From Pseudobdellovibrionaceae bacterium (GTDB lineage Bacteria; Bdellovibrionota; Bdellovibrionia; Bdellovibrionales; UBA1609), in contig JACKAM010000004.1 in the NCBI GenBank assembly GCA_020635075.1, positions 1-64,000 on the forward strand: 64,000 nucleotides of DNA, written 5' to 3'. The notes below the pieces were generated by a model. The model did no database searches, had not been told where the DNA came from, and saw only the letters and a list, made by a program, of their open reading frames with translations. The position numbers and the translations under genes were made by a program. The first letter of the stretch is position 1, and every line of letters begins with the position of its first letter. This document shows, in pieces, positions 8,884-17,704 of the stretch.

Positions 8884-9990
8884 CTACTCAGACCGAAAGA
8901 TTGCGTTCACGAAGGTGATAAGATCCAAATAGGACTGGCGCTTGGCGTCAACGTTTCCGCCTATTTTAACTTTCCCTTTTTCTCCACAACTTCTATTGGC
9001 AATTCTAGCTCTCTCAATTGAATTTTGGTCCAAACCCATTTTCGCTTCATGCAAGGAGCCTTCGGCACTGATCGCCCACTTACACTTTTCTCTACTGTGA
9101 GGCCCGTCAATCACTCGTAGAGGAGTAAGAGAATCAAATCCGTGGTAGGCATTCTTGTAGACTTTAAGCAAAATATTTCCGCCACTTTGAGCCACCTGCC
9201 TCTTGAACTCATAACACCGATCGGGCAGTGCCCAATTATCCTCTTCCCCAATGAATAAAATCATTGGGGCAGGGGTGAATCGGGGGTCTTCGTAATTGTA
9301 GCAAAATGGATAATAGGCAATGTGAGCCGCAAAACCCAGCCCTCCAGGGTCAAGCCGCTCAACAACTGGCCGCCAGCCCGCCAACAAAGCGATCTCACCG
9401 CCCTTTGATCCACCAAGAATGGCTATTTTAGCAGGATCAATCTCCCTGGAGAAATTTTCCCGCAAAAACTTTAATACTGCGAACGCATCGGACAGCACCA
9501 TGGCGTTGGACAGGCGCTCTGAATGGTGCCCGGTCCATCCATAGACATTTCGAGGAGTGAAGCTATCAAAAACCGCCGTTGCAATCCCCATGGAGTTCAA
9601 AACCTCCAGCCGCTCGCGATCCCTGTCTTTTAAAGCTCCTAACGAAGTTGGAACAAACACCACCGCGGGAATTCTCTCCTTCGAGTTTGATCTCAGCTTA
9701 ACAAATGGAATGAGGACTGACCCTTTGATCTTTGCCCTTTCTCTTATAGACTCCTCTCCCAGAAGATCTTGTAGAGAATATGGGCTCTGGCTGCTCACCA
9801 CAAAATCTCCTATGTAATCAAATTTTCCACGGTGGCGCTGATCAAAACCCTGATTGGTAGCGATTCCCAATAAATTGATCTTAGATAGCAGATATCGTAA
9901 CTTTTCCTGATGGTAAAACCCAACCAGGCCAATTGTTACCCAAGCAATTAAGAAAATGGTCCATCGAGTGGCAAACCGATTTTTCCCCAT
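8884..9990 (-). CDS. Membrane-anchored alpha/beta hydrolase (dienelactone hydrolase-like)
   Basis: The protein has about 368 residues, with an N-terminal membrane segment (TIFLIAWVTIGLVGFY) and an extracytoplasmic hydrolase domain. The nucleophile elbow is GGSKGGE, the acid lies in IGEEDNWALP, and the histidine in YHGFDS, giving a complete Ser-Asp-His triad in the order of dienelactone hydrolase-like enzymes. The ATG at 9,990 is preferred to an upstream in-frame TTG at 10,008. It could remove or transfer acyl groups from an envelope product, which would fit the nearby MBOAT acyltransferase. The substrate is unknown. Confidence 0.75.
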   Translation of the reverse strand: MGKNRFATRWTIFLIAWVTIGLVGFYHQEKLRYLLSKINLLGIATNQGFDQRHRGKFDYIGDFVVSSQSPYSLQDLLGEESIRERAKIKGSVLIPFVKLRSNSKERIPAVVFVPTSLGALKDRDRERLEVLNSMGIATAVFDSFTPRNVYGWTGHHSERLSNAMVLSDAFAVLKFLRENFSREIDPAKIAILGGSKGGEIALLAGWRPVVERLDPGGLGFAAHIAYYPFCYNYEDPRFTPAPMILFIGEEDNWALPDRCYEFKRQVAQSGGNILLKVYKNAYHGFDSLTPLRVIDGPHSREKCKWAISAEGSLHEAKMGLDQNSIERARIANRSCGEKGKVKIGGNVDAKRQSYLDLITFVNAIFRSE

Positions 9991-10061
9991 TGGCCGATAA
10001 TCTCTCAACTCTCCCGGTTTCTCCAGTTTTTTTGAACTCGCTCTCTTGGGCTGGCTCTAGC

Positions 10062-10094
10062 GTTCATTCTTCGATGTTCATTCTTCGATGTTCT
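10062..10094. repeat. Short tandem repeat
   Basis: GTTCATTCTTCGAT occurs at 10,062-10,075 and again at 10,076-10,089, followed by a partial third copy. It lies in the gap between two minus-strand genes, upstream of the hydrolase, and may affect its expression. Confidence 0.6.
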
Positions 10095-10127
10095 TGTTGC
10101 GGTATGTTGTGCCTTGCCTCGACGGGG

Positions 10128-11372
10128 TCAAAGAAAATCGTTCTCAGGATTTAGGCCCATATCGACCAAATGGAGAAAACCCGCCTTCATTAGAACCTCG
10201 CGATACTGGGAGTTCAATTCTTGCTGCTCGGAATCCAGCTCCAGAATTCGTCCCAACTCAAAGGGACCGAGTCGAATTGTCGTTCCCTCCGGGGCATCTT
10301 TGTAGAGATCTGTGTTTACCTTCGCCGCTAGAGAATGGCATTTAACAGAAACTCGCCCGCGCATGACATCTGAAAGCCTGAAAAGAAATTCCCGGGCCTC
10401 CTTAATATCTTCAGCCGTCAAATTCGCCCACCCGAAGATTAGGGAAATCGCCGGCCGAAGCCGGTATTTGTGATAAAGCTCAAACGTACGCAGAACAATA
10501 TCAAGATCATGCCCTTTTTTCATCCATGCCAGCATTCGATTGGAAGGAAACTCCAGGCCCGTCAATGGACAAAAATGGGCCAGGTTAAACCCTGCCCGCT
10601 GACACTCCTTAAACGTGGATTCGAGCACCCTAAAGACCCCGGTGTCACAGCGGAGGTGGGTCCAATAGTCGATATCATTACGCGGCTTCAACTGAGGGAG
10701 ATAGGTCTTCAAAAACTTCGGCGACAATGCCGGCGAGTTAAGAAAAACTCGCAAATATCCATCATTTAGATCATTAACAAAATTGGGGTCAAATTTAATC
10801 TTGGTATTGTCACCAGGATAGGTGCAGAAGTTACACTTGGCCCAGTAGCAAAACTCCTCCACAGTATACCCCAGCAACACCTTGCCATTTAGTCCCTTGG
10901 GAATCTCCACTCCCCACGACCTCTCGCCTCCAATTACCTCCCAGAGAGGCCTCTGAGTGTAGGTGAGATTAGGGGGGATTTCACCCGCGAGCTTCTCCGG
11001 CTCCACGGCTGTCCCACCGACAACAAACTCAATATTTGGATACCTCATGGCCCAGACATAAGCCATGTACATGTGGAAGTTAAAAAATGCACTGATGTAT
11101 ACCTTGCCCTTGTCGATAGGTAACTCAATGCCACTGTTTTTTCTTTGCAGCTCGTCCAGGCTTCCACTCAAATCTAAACGAACCCAGTAAAAATCTCCAA
11201 GCTCCTTGCAGCGATGATACATGGAGGAAAAGCCGTTCGAGAGAAAATAGTCCTCTGACAGCATTTTCCTATCGATCTCAACATACTCGTTATTAACGAA
11301 GATCTTTGTGCCCTTGCCTCCGCTAACATGAGTATTATAGAACTGGACAAACAGGGTATCCTTAATCGCCAC
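10128..11372 (-). CDS. Rossmann-radical SAM protein with CX4CX2C cluster, copy 1
   Basis: The protein has 414 residues. The N-terminal half resembles a B12-binding-like Rossmann region (VYISAFFNFHMYMAYVWA, then FVVGG at 116-120). The cluster motif is C175-X4-C180-X2-C183 (CYWAKCNFC), one residue longer than the classical CX3CX2C. The later GLEFPSNRMLAWMKKG and IFGWANLTAED match the usual VESGS...GFP segments of B12-type rSAM proteins. Paralogues are at 13,002 and 23,797. It is the last gene of the minus-strand run ACP-rSAM-MBOAT-rSAM. Whether cobalamin binds is unclear, because no DxHxxG motif is visible. Confidence 0.85.
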   Translation of the reverse strand: MAIKDTLFVQFYNTHVSGGKGTKIFVNNEYVEIDRKMLSEDYFLSNGFSSMYHRCKELGDFYWVRLDLSGSLDELQRKNSGIELPIDKGKVYISAFFNFHMYMAYVWAMRYPNIEFVVGGTAVEPEKLAGEIPPNLTYTQRPLWEVIGGERSWGVEIPKGLNGKVLLGYTVEEFCYWAKCNFCTYPGDNTKIKFDPNFVNDLNDGYLRVFLNSPALSPKFLKTYLPQLKPRNDIDYWTHLRCDTGVFRVLESTFKECQRAGFNLAHFCPLTGLEFPSNRMLAWMKKGHDLDIVLRTFELYHKYRLRPAISLIFGWANLTAEDIKEAREFLFRLSDVMRGRVSVKCHSLAAKVNTDLYKDAPEGTTIRLGPFELGRILELDSEQQELNSQYREVLMKAGFLHLVDMGLNPENDFL

Positions 11373-11526
11373 GCAAAACCCCTCCCCCTAGATGATCCCA
11401 CAGGCTTTGACTCATTAAAAGGGCAAATTTCCCTTATCCAGCCGTCTCTAGATGACACACCTGGCATTGGAATTGACGACGCCTCGCCTTCCGGCGCCCA
11501 AGGCGACACGAATTCACATTTGCTCC

Positions 11527-12978
11527 TCAATATTGGTAGTAAACAAATACCGTTTCATTAAATGAACCAAAGACGAAAAAACTTGTCGCGAAACCTACTA
11601 CCAGTGCGATTTTTGCCGCCAGAGGCAACTCCTGCCACCAAGTCCGCAGAGGTTTTTTGGTTTCTATGTAGTGCAATCCTTCCAGGCAGAAAATGAAAAA
11701 CAACACTCCAACAATGTGAACGGCTGACTGATGTAGCCCGACATAGGACTTTAGTGCGGAAAAATTAATAAAGTCGGCGACTGATAAGCTCCACATTTTG
11801 TCGATAGAAACGTAGGACGAGACTCGGCCCAGCTGGGAAACAAAGGCGGGGATGCACAGGATGATTTGAGCTACCAAAATTTTTATCAACGTCTCTATGG
11901 GAGACCTATTGGGCACCTTGAGCGCCCGGAAAAACCGACCGCCAAATCCTCGCAGGGAATATTCAACTAAATAGAGCGCCCCATGCCCAGCCGCCCAAAC
12001 AATATGCCAAACATCACCTACATGCCAAAGCCCGACGACAAAAAAAGTTATCATTAGATTAATCTTGATCGAAGTAACCGAGGTAAAAATCCGACACAGA
12101 GGCAGAAACAGGTAGTTCGAAAACCAGATCACCAGGCTTCGATGAAACCTTCTCCAGAAATCTGTGGGCGAGGTCGCAAAAAACGGGTGCCTAAAGTTCT
12201 CCGTTAAGCGGATTCCAAACACCCCCGCAGAGCCAATGGCAATGTCCGTATAGGCTGAAAGGTCAAGAAAAAGGCCATATCGGGCCCAAAATACTGCCAG
12301 CAAAAAGGGGGCTCCATAGTAGTAGTCGGCGCTCGAAAACACATTAGTCACAAAAATATGTACAGAGTCTGCCAGGACAATTTTTTTGAACAGCCCACAG
12401 GCAATGCGCATCAAGTTGAACTTCAGGTTCTCATAGTCGATATTAATTTTGGCCTTTAATTGCGGCAATAGATTCGTTGCACACTCAATTGGACCGGCAA
12501 CTAGTTGGGGAAAAAAGGCAATGAACAGGGCAAGGTCTGTAAATTTACTCTCCGCCTTCAGTCTTCCCCGGCAAACATCAAACAAATAGGACATGGCTTG
12601 GAAGCAGAAAAATGACAGGCCCAAGGGTATTGCAAGATCCAGTAGCGTCTGGGAATAGGTTTTGAAGCTATAATGGCTGCCACCTTTCTGAACACCTACG
12701 AACTTATAAAATCCCAGAATAAAAATGATTGCGCCAATTCCAAGGCTTAAAACCAGCCGCTTCGAGCGAGCGGTCGTCAGCCGATCCATAACCAAAGCAA
12801 CGACATATGTGCCTACGGTCACGCCAATAAGTAGCATCAAATGTTTTGTACTCCAAAAGGAGTAAAAAACATAACTTGCCAGCAAAAGGTAAATGGATCG
12901 AAGGTTAACCGGAATGATCAGCAGCAAAATCGCCACTATGGGTAAAAACAGCAAATATTGACTTGAACTTAGCGACAT
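11527..12978 (-). CDS. MBOAT-family O-acyltransferase (AlgI/DltB-like)
   Basis: The protein has 483 residues and about ten or more membrane segments. Hallmarks of the AlgI-type MBOAT group are FFCFQAMSYLFDVCRG, LFIAFFPQLVAGPIE and the histidine-bearing VGLWHVGDVWHIVWAAGH. These enzymes move an acyl group across the inner membrane onto an extracytoplasmic acceptor such as a polysaccharide. It lies between two Rossmann-rSAM genes and downstream of an ACP gene (14,239) on the same strand, 23 bp after the rSAM stop. That suggests ACP- or membrane-delivered acyl groups placed on the island's product. No AlgJ/AlgX-like partner is seen. Confidence 0.88.
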   Translation of the reverse strand: MSLSSSQYLLFLPIVAILLLIIPVNLRSIYLLLASYVFYSFWSTKHLMLLIGVTVGTYVVALVMDRLTTARSKRLVLSLGIGAIIFILGFYKFVGVQKGGSHYSFKTYSQTLLDLAIPLGLSFFCFQAMSYLFDVCRGRLKAESKFTDLALFIAFFPQLVAGPIECATNLLPQLKAKINIDYENLKFNLMRIACGLFKKIVLADSVHIFVTNVFSSADYYYGAPFLLAVFWARYGLFLDLSAYTDIAIGSAGVFGIRLTENFRHPFFATSPTDFWRRFHRSLVIWFSNYLFLPLCRIFTSVTSIKINLMITFFVVGLWHVGDVWHIVWAAGHGALYLVEYSLRGFGGRFFRALKVPNRSPIETLIKILVAQIILCIPAFVSQLGRVSSYVSIDKMWSLSVADFINFSALKSYVGLHQSAVHIVGVLFFIFCLEGLHYIETKKPLRTWWQELPLAAKIALVVGFATSFFVFGSFNETVFVYYQY

Positions 12979-13001
12979 TCTTTCTCTGCGAGTTGTTCTA
13001 G

Positions 13002-14246
13002 CTATAATAGATCATATGCAAAGTTACCATCACTATATGGCTCTCTAATTCCACGAAACTGGCACGAGTATAAAAACTCGAGCATTTCATCGTTAAGTCG
13101 CCGTTGCTCATCATTCATAAAAGGAATTTTCCCCAATACAAATGGGCCCTTTTTAACAACTCGAAAATCTAAGTCCTGCTTTCCATACATTGGAGCAAGC
13201 GGCTTGGAGACCAGATAATGGCACCTTATCAGGGCTTTACCCGCAGTTACATCTCGTAGCGAGGCCAAAAACTCTTTGCCTTCCTCCACGTCTTCTTTGG
13301 TCAGGTTATTCCAGCCAAAGATAGTCGAGATGACCAACTTTGTTCCGTGATCCTCAGCGATTTTGCAGAATTCCAAAATGTTCTTTAGCGTTGTGCCTTT
13401 TTTCATGTGCTTTAGCATGCGATTGGACGGAAATTCGAGGCCCACCAACCACCAAAACCTGCGCAAGTCGAACCCCTCTTCAGCACAACGCCGGAATGAA
13501 GGGTCTAGAACCTCCAATATCCGCTTGTCTGCTCGTACATATGTCCAAAAACAATCCCTTGGTCCTTTATATCTAAACTTATGAAGATTGTTTTTCATAA
13601 ATTCTGGACTCATCGCAAAAGTATTGAGGAAAACAAAGTACTGATTTCCAGGAGGCAGATCCTGCATGAAACTATAATTGATAGGCTCCTTCATCACCTC
13701 CTGCTTAATTCCACAAAAAGTACATATTCCCCAGTAGCAATTCTTCTCAATGGGATAGGAGAACATTATCTTGCCGCTGATTTCCTTTGGAATTTCAATT
13801 CCCCACTGCGGGTCCTCTCCAAATCTTTCGTGAAGCGTTCCCTCATAGAGTTCAAGGTTTTTAGGGAGCTCTCCTTGGACCTTGTCCATATCGACCGCCG
13901 GCCCGCCAACTATAAAGTGGATTTCTGGATATTCTTGTGCCCACAAGTAAGCCTGATACATGTGTACATTATAGAATGCACTTACATAAACTGTTCCCCG
14001 GCTGATGGGCAAAGTAAGGCCGCGATTGCGTTCCAACACCTCCTCCATCGTTCCATCGAGATCGTAAAAATACCAAAGAAAGTCTCCGCGCTTTTTGCAC
14101 GAATAGTGTGTCTGTGAAAACCCATTGCACAAATCATACTCTTTGTGATCACCAATGAGATTAATGTATTCACCATTTACCAAAATTTTGGTCGAGACAT
14201 TGGTTTTGTAAAACTGGATGAATAAAGTGTCGCTTGAGCTAGCCAT
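13002..14246 (-). CDS. Rossmann-radical SAM protein with CX4CX2C cluster, copy 2
   Basis: The protein has 414 residues and is a paralogue of 10,128 and 23,797. The N-terminal Rossmann-like part includes VYVSAFYNVHMYQAYLWA and FIVGG at 112-116. The cluster is C170-X4-C175-X2-C178 (CYWGICTFC). GLEFPSNRMLKHMKKG and IFGWNNLTKED follow. Its ATG overlaps the end of the ACP gene by 8 bases, so the two are probably translated together; this ties the enzyme to an ACP-bound or acyl substrate. The MBOAT gene follows 23 bp later. Confidence 0.85.
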   Translation of the reverse strand: MASSSDTLFIQFYKTNVSTKILVNGEYINLIGDHKEYDLCNGFSQTHYSCKKRGDFLWYFYDLDGTMEEVLERNRGLTLPISRGTVYVSAFYNVHMYQAYLWAQEYPEIHFIVGGPAVDMDKVQGELPKNLELYEGTLHERFGEDPQWGIEIPKEISGKIMFSYPIEKNCYWGICTFCGIKQEVMKEPINYSFMQDLPPGNQYFVFLNTFAMSPEFMKNNLHKFRYKGPRDCFWTYVRADKRILEVLDPSFRRCAEEGFDLRRFWWLVGLEFPSNRMLKHMKKGTTLKNILEFCKIAEDHGTKLVISTIFGWNNLTKEDVEEGKEFLASLRDVTAGKALIRCHYLVSKPLAPMYGKQDLDFRVVKKGPFVLGKIPFMNDEQRRLNDEMLEFLYSCQFRGIREPYSDGNFAYDLL

Positions 14247-14508
14247 TTATGGCGGACCCGCCGGTCGATTTCCTGTCAATAAGGCCCATTATGTCTTTGG
14301 GTGTCGTCACCATACTGTCGTTAAAGTCTTGCCCGTTGATCATCACACCAAAGGCCTTTTCGACTTCCAGTACAATGGCAACAATTGAAATTGAATCTAA
14401 ACCCAAATCCGCAACTAGGTCCGAGGAAGGTTCAATTTTTTCCTTTGCGGAACCGAAACAATAGTTTGCGATAATTCCTTTTAGTCTCGTCCAGGCATCC
14501 TCACCCAT
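14239..14508 (-). CDS. Acyl carrier protein
   Basis: The protein has 89 residues. The phosphopantetheine site is LGLDSIS with Ser39, followed by the helix VAIVLEVEKAFGV. The acidic four-helix pattern is typical of stand-alone ACPs. It is the first gene of a minus-strand operon with a Rossmann-rSAM gene (8-base overlap), an MBOAT and a second Rossmann-rSAM gene. The divergent gap to the rSAM gene at 14,714 should hold its promoter. It probably carries an acyl or aminoacyl intermediate; the AMP-dependent ligase at 26,579 is a candidate loader. Confidence 0.88.
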   Translation of the reverse strand: MGEDAWTRLKGIIANYCFGSAKEKIEPSSDLVADLGLDSISIVAIVLEVEKAFGVMINGQDFNDSMVTTPKDIMGLIDRKSTGGSAING

Positions 14509-14713
14509 ATACCCTCACTCCGTTAGTCCTTGCGATAGTCTAAACAATTCGGTCCATCTTATCAAGGTCGCTCAACCTCCGGCTGTTTTACTCCCTCAAA
14601 CGCCCGACCTAACGCAACGCCCCTGGTCTCCCTCCCAATGGGTTGGGGTCCGGTCTGTCTTGTGAACTTTGTTGTGTCTTGGTAGGGTACCGCCAAAAGG
14701 TTATGCTGTTATC

Positions 14714-15925
14714 ATGAATTCGAAACCCAAGTGCATTCTACCCTGGACCTCTCTCACGCTAAATCCCACCGGTGACATCAGGCAATGCATAAGCACTAAG
14801 TTCTCTCTTGGCTCCGTGGCAGACGGGAGCTCTATCGGGTCTATCTGGTCGTCGCCCAAAATGGCTTCCCTACGAGACAGCTTGTCTAATGGCGATCTTC
14901 CTAATTCATGCCACATCTGTAAAGAGCGTGAACGCTCGGGGCTTTTATCTCGTCGCGAACTCTATAACCAGACCTATGGTTTTGGTGAAGACCTCTTTTC
15001 TAAGGTTTTCATCGAGCAGAACCCTCCGGATATTTATTTTTTGGACATTGCTCTTTCTGACAAATGCAATATGTGGTGCCGAATGTGTTGCGCTGAATTC
15101 AGCACCACATGGCGCCACTGGGAGAAGAGCCTTTCTCCGGAGTTTCAAGTTGGCGGTCAATATCCAAAGTCCCAGGCCACCCCCCCCAACATGAATGACA
15201 AAATTTTAGATGCCCTTCCTTATATGAGTAATTTACGGAAAATCTGCTTCAAAGGCGGGGAGCCTTTTATTGATGATCAGCTTGATCCCATATTAGAGGC
15301 TTTGATTTCCCGCGGGCTTGCAAAGAAAACCAAGCTGAGCTTCGTAACCAACGCGTCAGTCATTCCCCAATCCACCTTTGCCCTCCTCAAGAAATTCTCA
15401 CGTGTTGCGCTTTCCTACAGTATTGATGGAACTGACGAAATTCACCGCTACATCCGAGGCAAAGCATATCCTCTTCCAAAAATTAGGGAGAATATTCTAA
15501 AATTTCGGCAGTTGCCCGGGCTGAAAGAGGAGCCTGTGCTCCCAACTATTCAGCCCTATAACCTATTTAACCTTGGAGACCTTTATCAGTGGTGCCGGGA
15601 TCTTCAGACTCGCCCGACCTTTTACCAGGTCCTCGTGACTCCGCTTTTTTTGCATTTAAAGGTTTTGCCTGAGAACCTGAGGGAACAGGCCCGCATCTCG
15701 TTACAACACTTGAAGTCCTCCATCATGGACAAGGACCCTGTTAACTCCGGCTTCATAGATCGAATACTCTTTTGCTTGGATCCTAGCTCCGATTATGAAA
15801 ATGTGGAGGCCAATCGTGCCGAACACTTCCGGGCGTTTGTTAAATATACGAAAGAAATTGATTTTCTACGAGGTGAATCCGTCCTTGATTATATCCCCGA
15901 ATTTCAAAGCCTGGGGGTATTTTGA
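14714..15925 (+). CDS. N-terminal-twitch radical SAM protein C
   Basis: The protein has 403 residues from the ATG at 14,714. An upstream in-frame ATG at 14,669 would add 15 residues but breaks the usual start of this group just before the CxLPW motif. Twitch cysteines are C7, C25, C66 and C69. The rSAM cluster is C118, C122 and C125 (DKCNMWCRMC), and KGGEP follows. It is divergent from the ACP operon and convergent with the SUMF1-like gene at 15,932, with only six bases between. Single gene on its strand. Confidence 0.88.
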   Translation: MNSKPKCILPWTSLTLNPTGDIRQCISTKFSLGSVADGSSIGSIWSSPKMASLRDSLSNGDLPNSCHICKERERSGLLSRRELYNQTYGFGEDLFSKVFIEQNPPDIYFLDIALSDKCNMWCRMCCAEFSTTWRHWEKSLSPEFQVGGQYPKSQATPPNMNDKILDALPYMSNLRKICFKGGEPFIDDQLDPILEALISRGLAKKTKLSFVTNASVIPQSTFALLKKFSRVALSYSIDGTDEIHRYIRGKAYPLPKIRENILKFRQLPGLKEEPVLPTIQPYNLFNLGDLYQWCRDLQTRPTFYQVLVTPLFLHLKVLPENLREQARISLQHLKSSIMDKDPVNSGFIDRILFCLDPSSDYENVEANRAEHFRAFVKYTKEIDFLRGESVLDYIPEFQSLGVF

Positions 15926-15931
15926 ACACCC

Positions 15932-16792
15932 TTACGGCTGCTGCAATTGTGCGACCTTAACTCTCACCAGACGGAATCCAACATCATCAATTCGCCGCAA
16001 CTGATGCCACGGTGCCCGTCTGGCACTTCTCGCATCAGCAATACTAAAAAACCATCCGCCCCCTCGAACCACCCGGAACTCCCCGGTCTTTCCCCCTTTA
16101 GGATCAATAAGGTGAGGGGCTGATCGGTTTCTCTTCCACAGGTCCTGTGTCCACTCCCAATTATTGCCATGGACGTCATACAAGCCCCATGGGTTGGGTC
16201 GTTTCAATGCTACGGGCGAAGTTCGTTGGGGGGAATTTTCCTTAAACCACCCATAGTCCATTCCCGGCTCTGGACTGTCTCCGAACGAATAGGCCGTCGT
16301 CGTATTTGCCCTGGCAAAATACTCCCATTCAGCCTCCGTTGGCAGTCGATAATGATACCCATCCCGGATAAGGTGATTCAGCCGTGAAAGGAATTCCTGA
16401 ATATCGACCCACGAAACTTGCTCAACTGGGAAATCACCGCAGACTCCAACGCCATCAATCTCTTGGTATGTCCTGGGACAGACTGCGTTCGTGGAAAATT
16501 TCGAGGGGTTATTACCCATCACTTCGAACCACTGAAGTTGCGTGACTTCCGTAGTCGAAACCTCAAATCCCTTGGTAATTTCGACGGATTGCTGAGCCTC
16601 GGCTGGCTGATGACCCTCCTCTGACTTCGGACTGCCCCATACGTAAGTCCCCTTGGCAACTACGACAAACTTTGGGGGGGCACTCAGGCTCCACTGGGGC
16701 GAGCTCGGTTTGGATAGCTGGACACACGAGCAAAGTAGAAGCAAAACAAAAGGAAAAAGCAGACGCTGGGAGCCCATTAATAATCGATTCAT
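15932..16792 (-). CDS. SUMF1/FGE-like lipoprotein
   Basis: The protein has 286 residues. The lipoprotein signal ends in LLLLCSC with the lipid-bearing Cys23. The rest is a formylglycine-generating-enzyme-type domain: EVTQLQWFEVMG, FPVEQVSW, YRLPTEAEWEYFAR, NPWGLYDVHGNNWEWTQD, VRGGGWF and DVGFRLVR. The catalytic cysteine pair of true FGE is not visible near the C-terminus. A sulfatase-activating role is therefore unlikely, and a sugar- or partner-binding or EgtB/PvdO-like role is more open. It is probably tethered to an envelope membrane. Confidence 0.85.
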   Translation of the reverse strand: MNRLLMGSQRLLFPFVLLLLCSCVQLSKPSSPQWSLSAPPKFVVVAKGTYVWGSPKSEEGHQPAEAQQSVEITKGFEVSTTEVTQLQWFEVMGNNPSKFSTNAVCPRTYQEIDGVGVCGDFPVEQVSWVDIQEFLSRLNHLIRDGYHYRLPTEAEWEYFARANTTTAYSFGDSPEPGMDYGWFKENSPQRTSPVALKRPNPWGLYDVHGNNWEWTQDLWKRNRSAPHLIDPKGGKTGEFRVVRGGGWFFSIADARSARRAPWHQLRRIDDVGFRLVRVKVAQLQQP

Positions 16793-17189
16793 CCGGAAAT
16801 CCCATTGTTGGTTTTAAAGCGAAAAAAATCCAGGTTGCGTTTCCAAAAAAAGCGACCCCCAATGCGACTTTAATTAGCTTCCAGGGAAACAACTATGGAC
16901 ATCGGGTCAATGTCTCATTCCTGGTGGGGTAACCGTTCGAGTTGAGACCACCCGCATTAGCATCAACCATATCAACCAGCCCCTTCTGCGGCATATAAGT
17001 AAACCTCACCCATCGGACTAGACCTTAATCGACTCCTTACTAACCGAAGCCCCTGTTTGAAACGTCTCAGATTGAATCACTCCCAAAATCTGATTGAATA
17101 ATAGGGTTGCATAATACGGTGAAAATGCCGACAATTATAGGGTAATTACATGAACGAACCATATCCCCGGGTAAGAGTGAGGTTTATTT
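16793..17189. other. Divergent non-coding gap of about 400 bp
   Basis: This gap separates the SUMF1-like gene (-) from a small exported protein (+). It is A/T-rich toward the right side, with a loose promoter candidate (TTGCAT near 17,106 and GACAAT 17 bp later). I see no conserved gene, repeat or clear RNA. Confidence 0.4.
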
Positions 17190-17591
17190 ATGAAAATCCA
17201 CAGAAGAGATATAATTAAAATCGCAATAGGCGCGATGCCAGCACTGGTGTTGGGTGACCCCGTCTCTAAGTGGGTGCGATCGTATCGGGTTGACGTAACT
17301 TTTGCCTTCAATTCCAAAGCAGATTTTGATCGGTACTTGCAAAGCTTTCCAATCGAAAATTACCATAAAATTCGCGAGATTAACCGCCACTTTAAAAAGG
17401 CTGGGTTGTTGCTCGATTTTCAATCTGAGAAGAACTTTGAGCGGTTGGAGCGAAATTTAAGCTACAGATTTTTGAGCAAGACGAGCTACGAAAGGTGGAG
17501 GGCTGAAGTTCAAAATTCTGGTGCATTTTCCTTTAGTGAAGCCCAACGGGCGACTTTTAGATTTGAGCTCGCTGAAAATAAAATCGCTTAG
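17190..17591 (+). CDS. Small exported protein with twin-arginine-like signal
   Basis: The protein has 133 residues. The N-terminus HRRDIIKIAIGAMPALVLG resembles a Tat signal (RRDxxK) and is much like that of the next gene. The mature part is about 110 residues, helical and charged (KADFDRYLQSFPIENYHKI, KNFERLERNLSYRFLSK). I recognise no family. Its stop is 113 bases before the Tat lipoprotein at 17,705, and the two may be co-expressed. Confidence 0.55.
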   Translation: MKIHRRDIIKIAIGAMPALVLGDPVSKWVRSYRVDVTFAFNSKADFDRYLQSFPIENYHKIREINRHFKKAGLLLDFQSEKNFERLERNLSYRFLSKTSYERWRAEVQNSGAFSFSEAQRATFRFELAENKIA

Positions 17592-17704
17592 GAACTTCCC
17601 CAAACCCTGGTGTCCTGGAAGATAATTGAACACGACAATCGAGGAACCCAACCAGAGGATTTTTGAGGTTGGGGGGAGTTATTGAGGGGGGGGTATTTGG
17701 TCCT

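Noticed and set aside
10062..10094. CRISPR-like repeats
   Set aside because: Only two adjacent 14-bp copies without spacers; no cas genes.
13581..14117. Open frame of 178 codons on the plus strand opposite the rSAM gene at 13,002
   Set aside because: It is antisense to a conserved radical SAM gene with intact motifs, and its translation has no family features.
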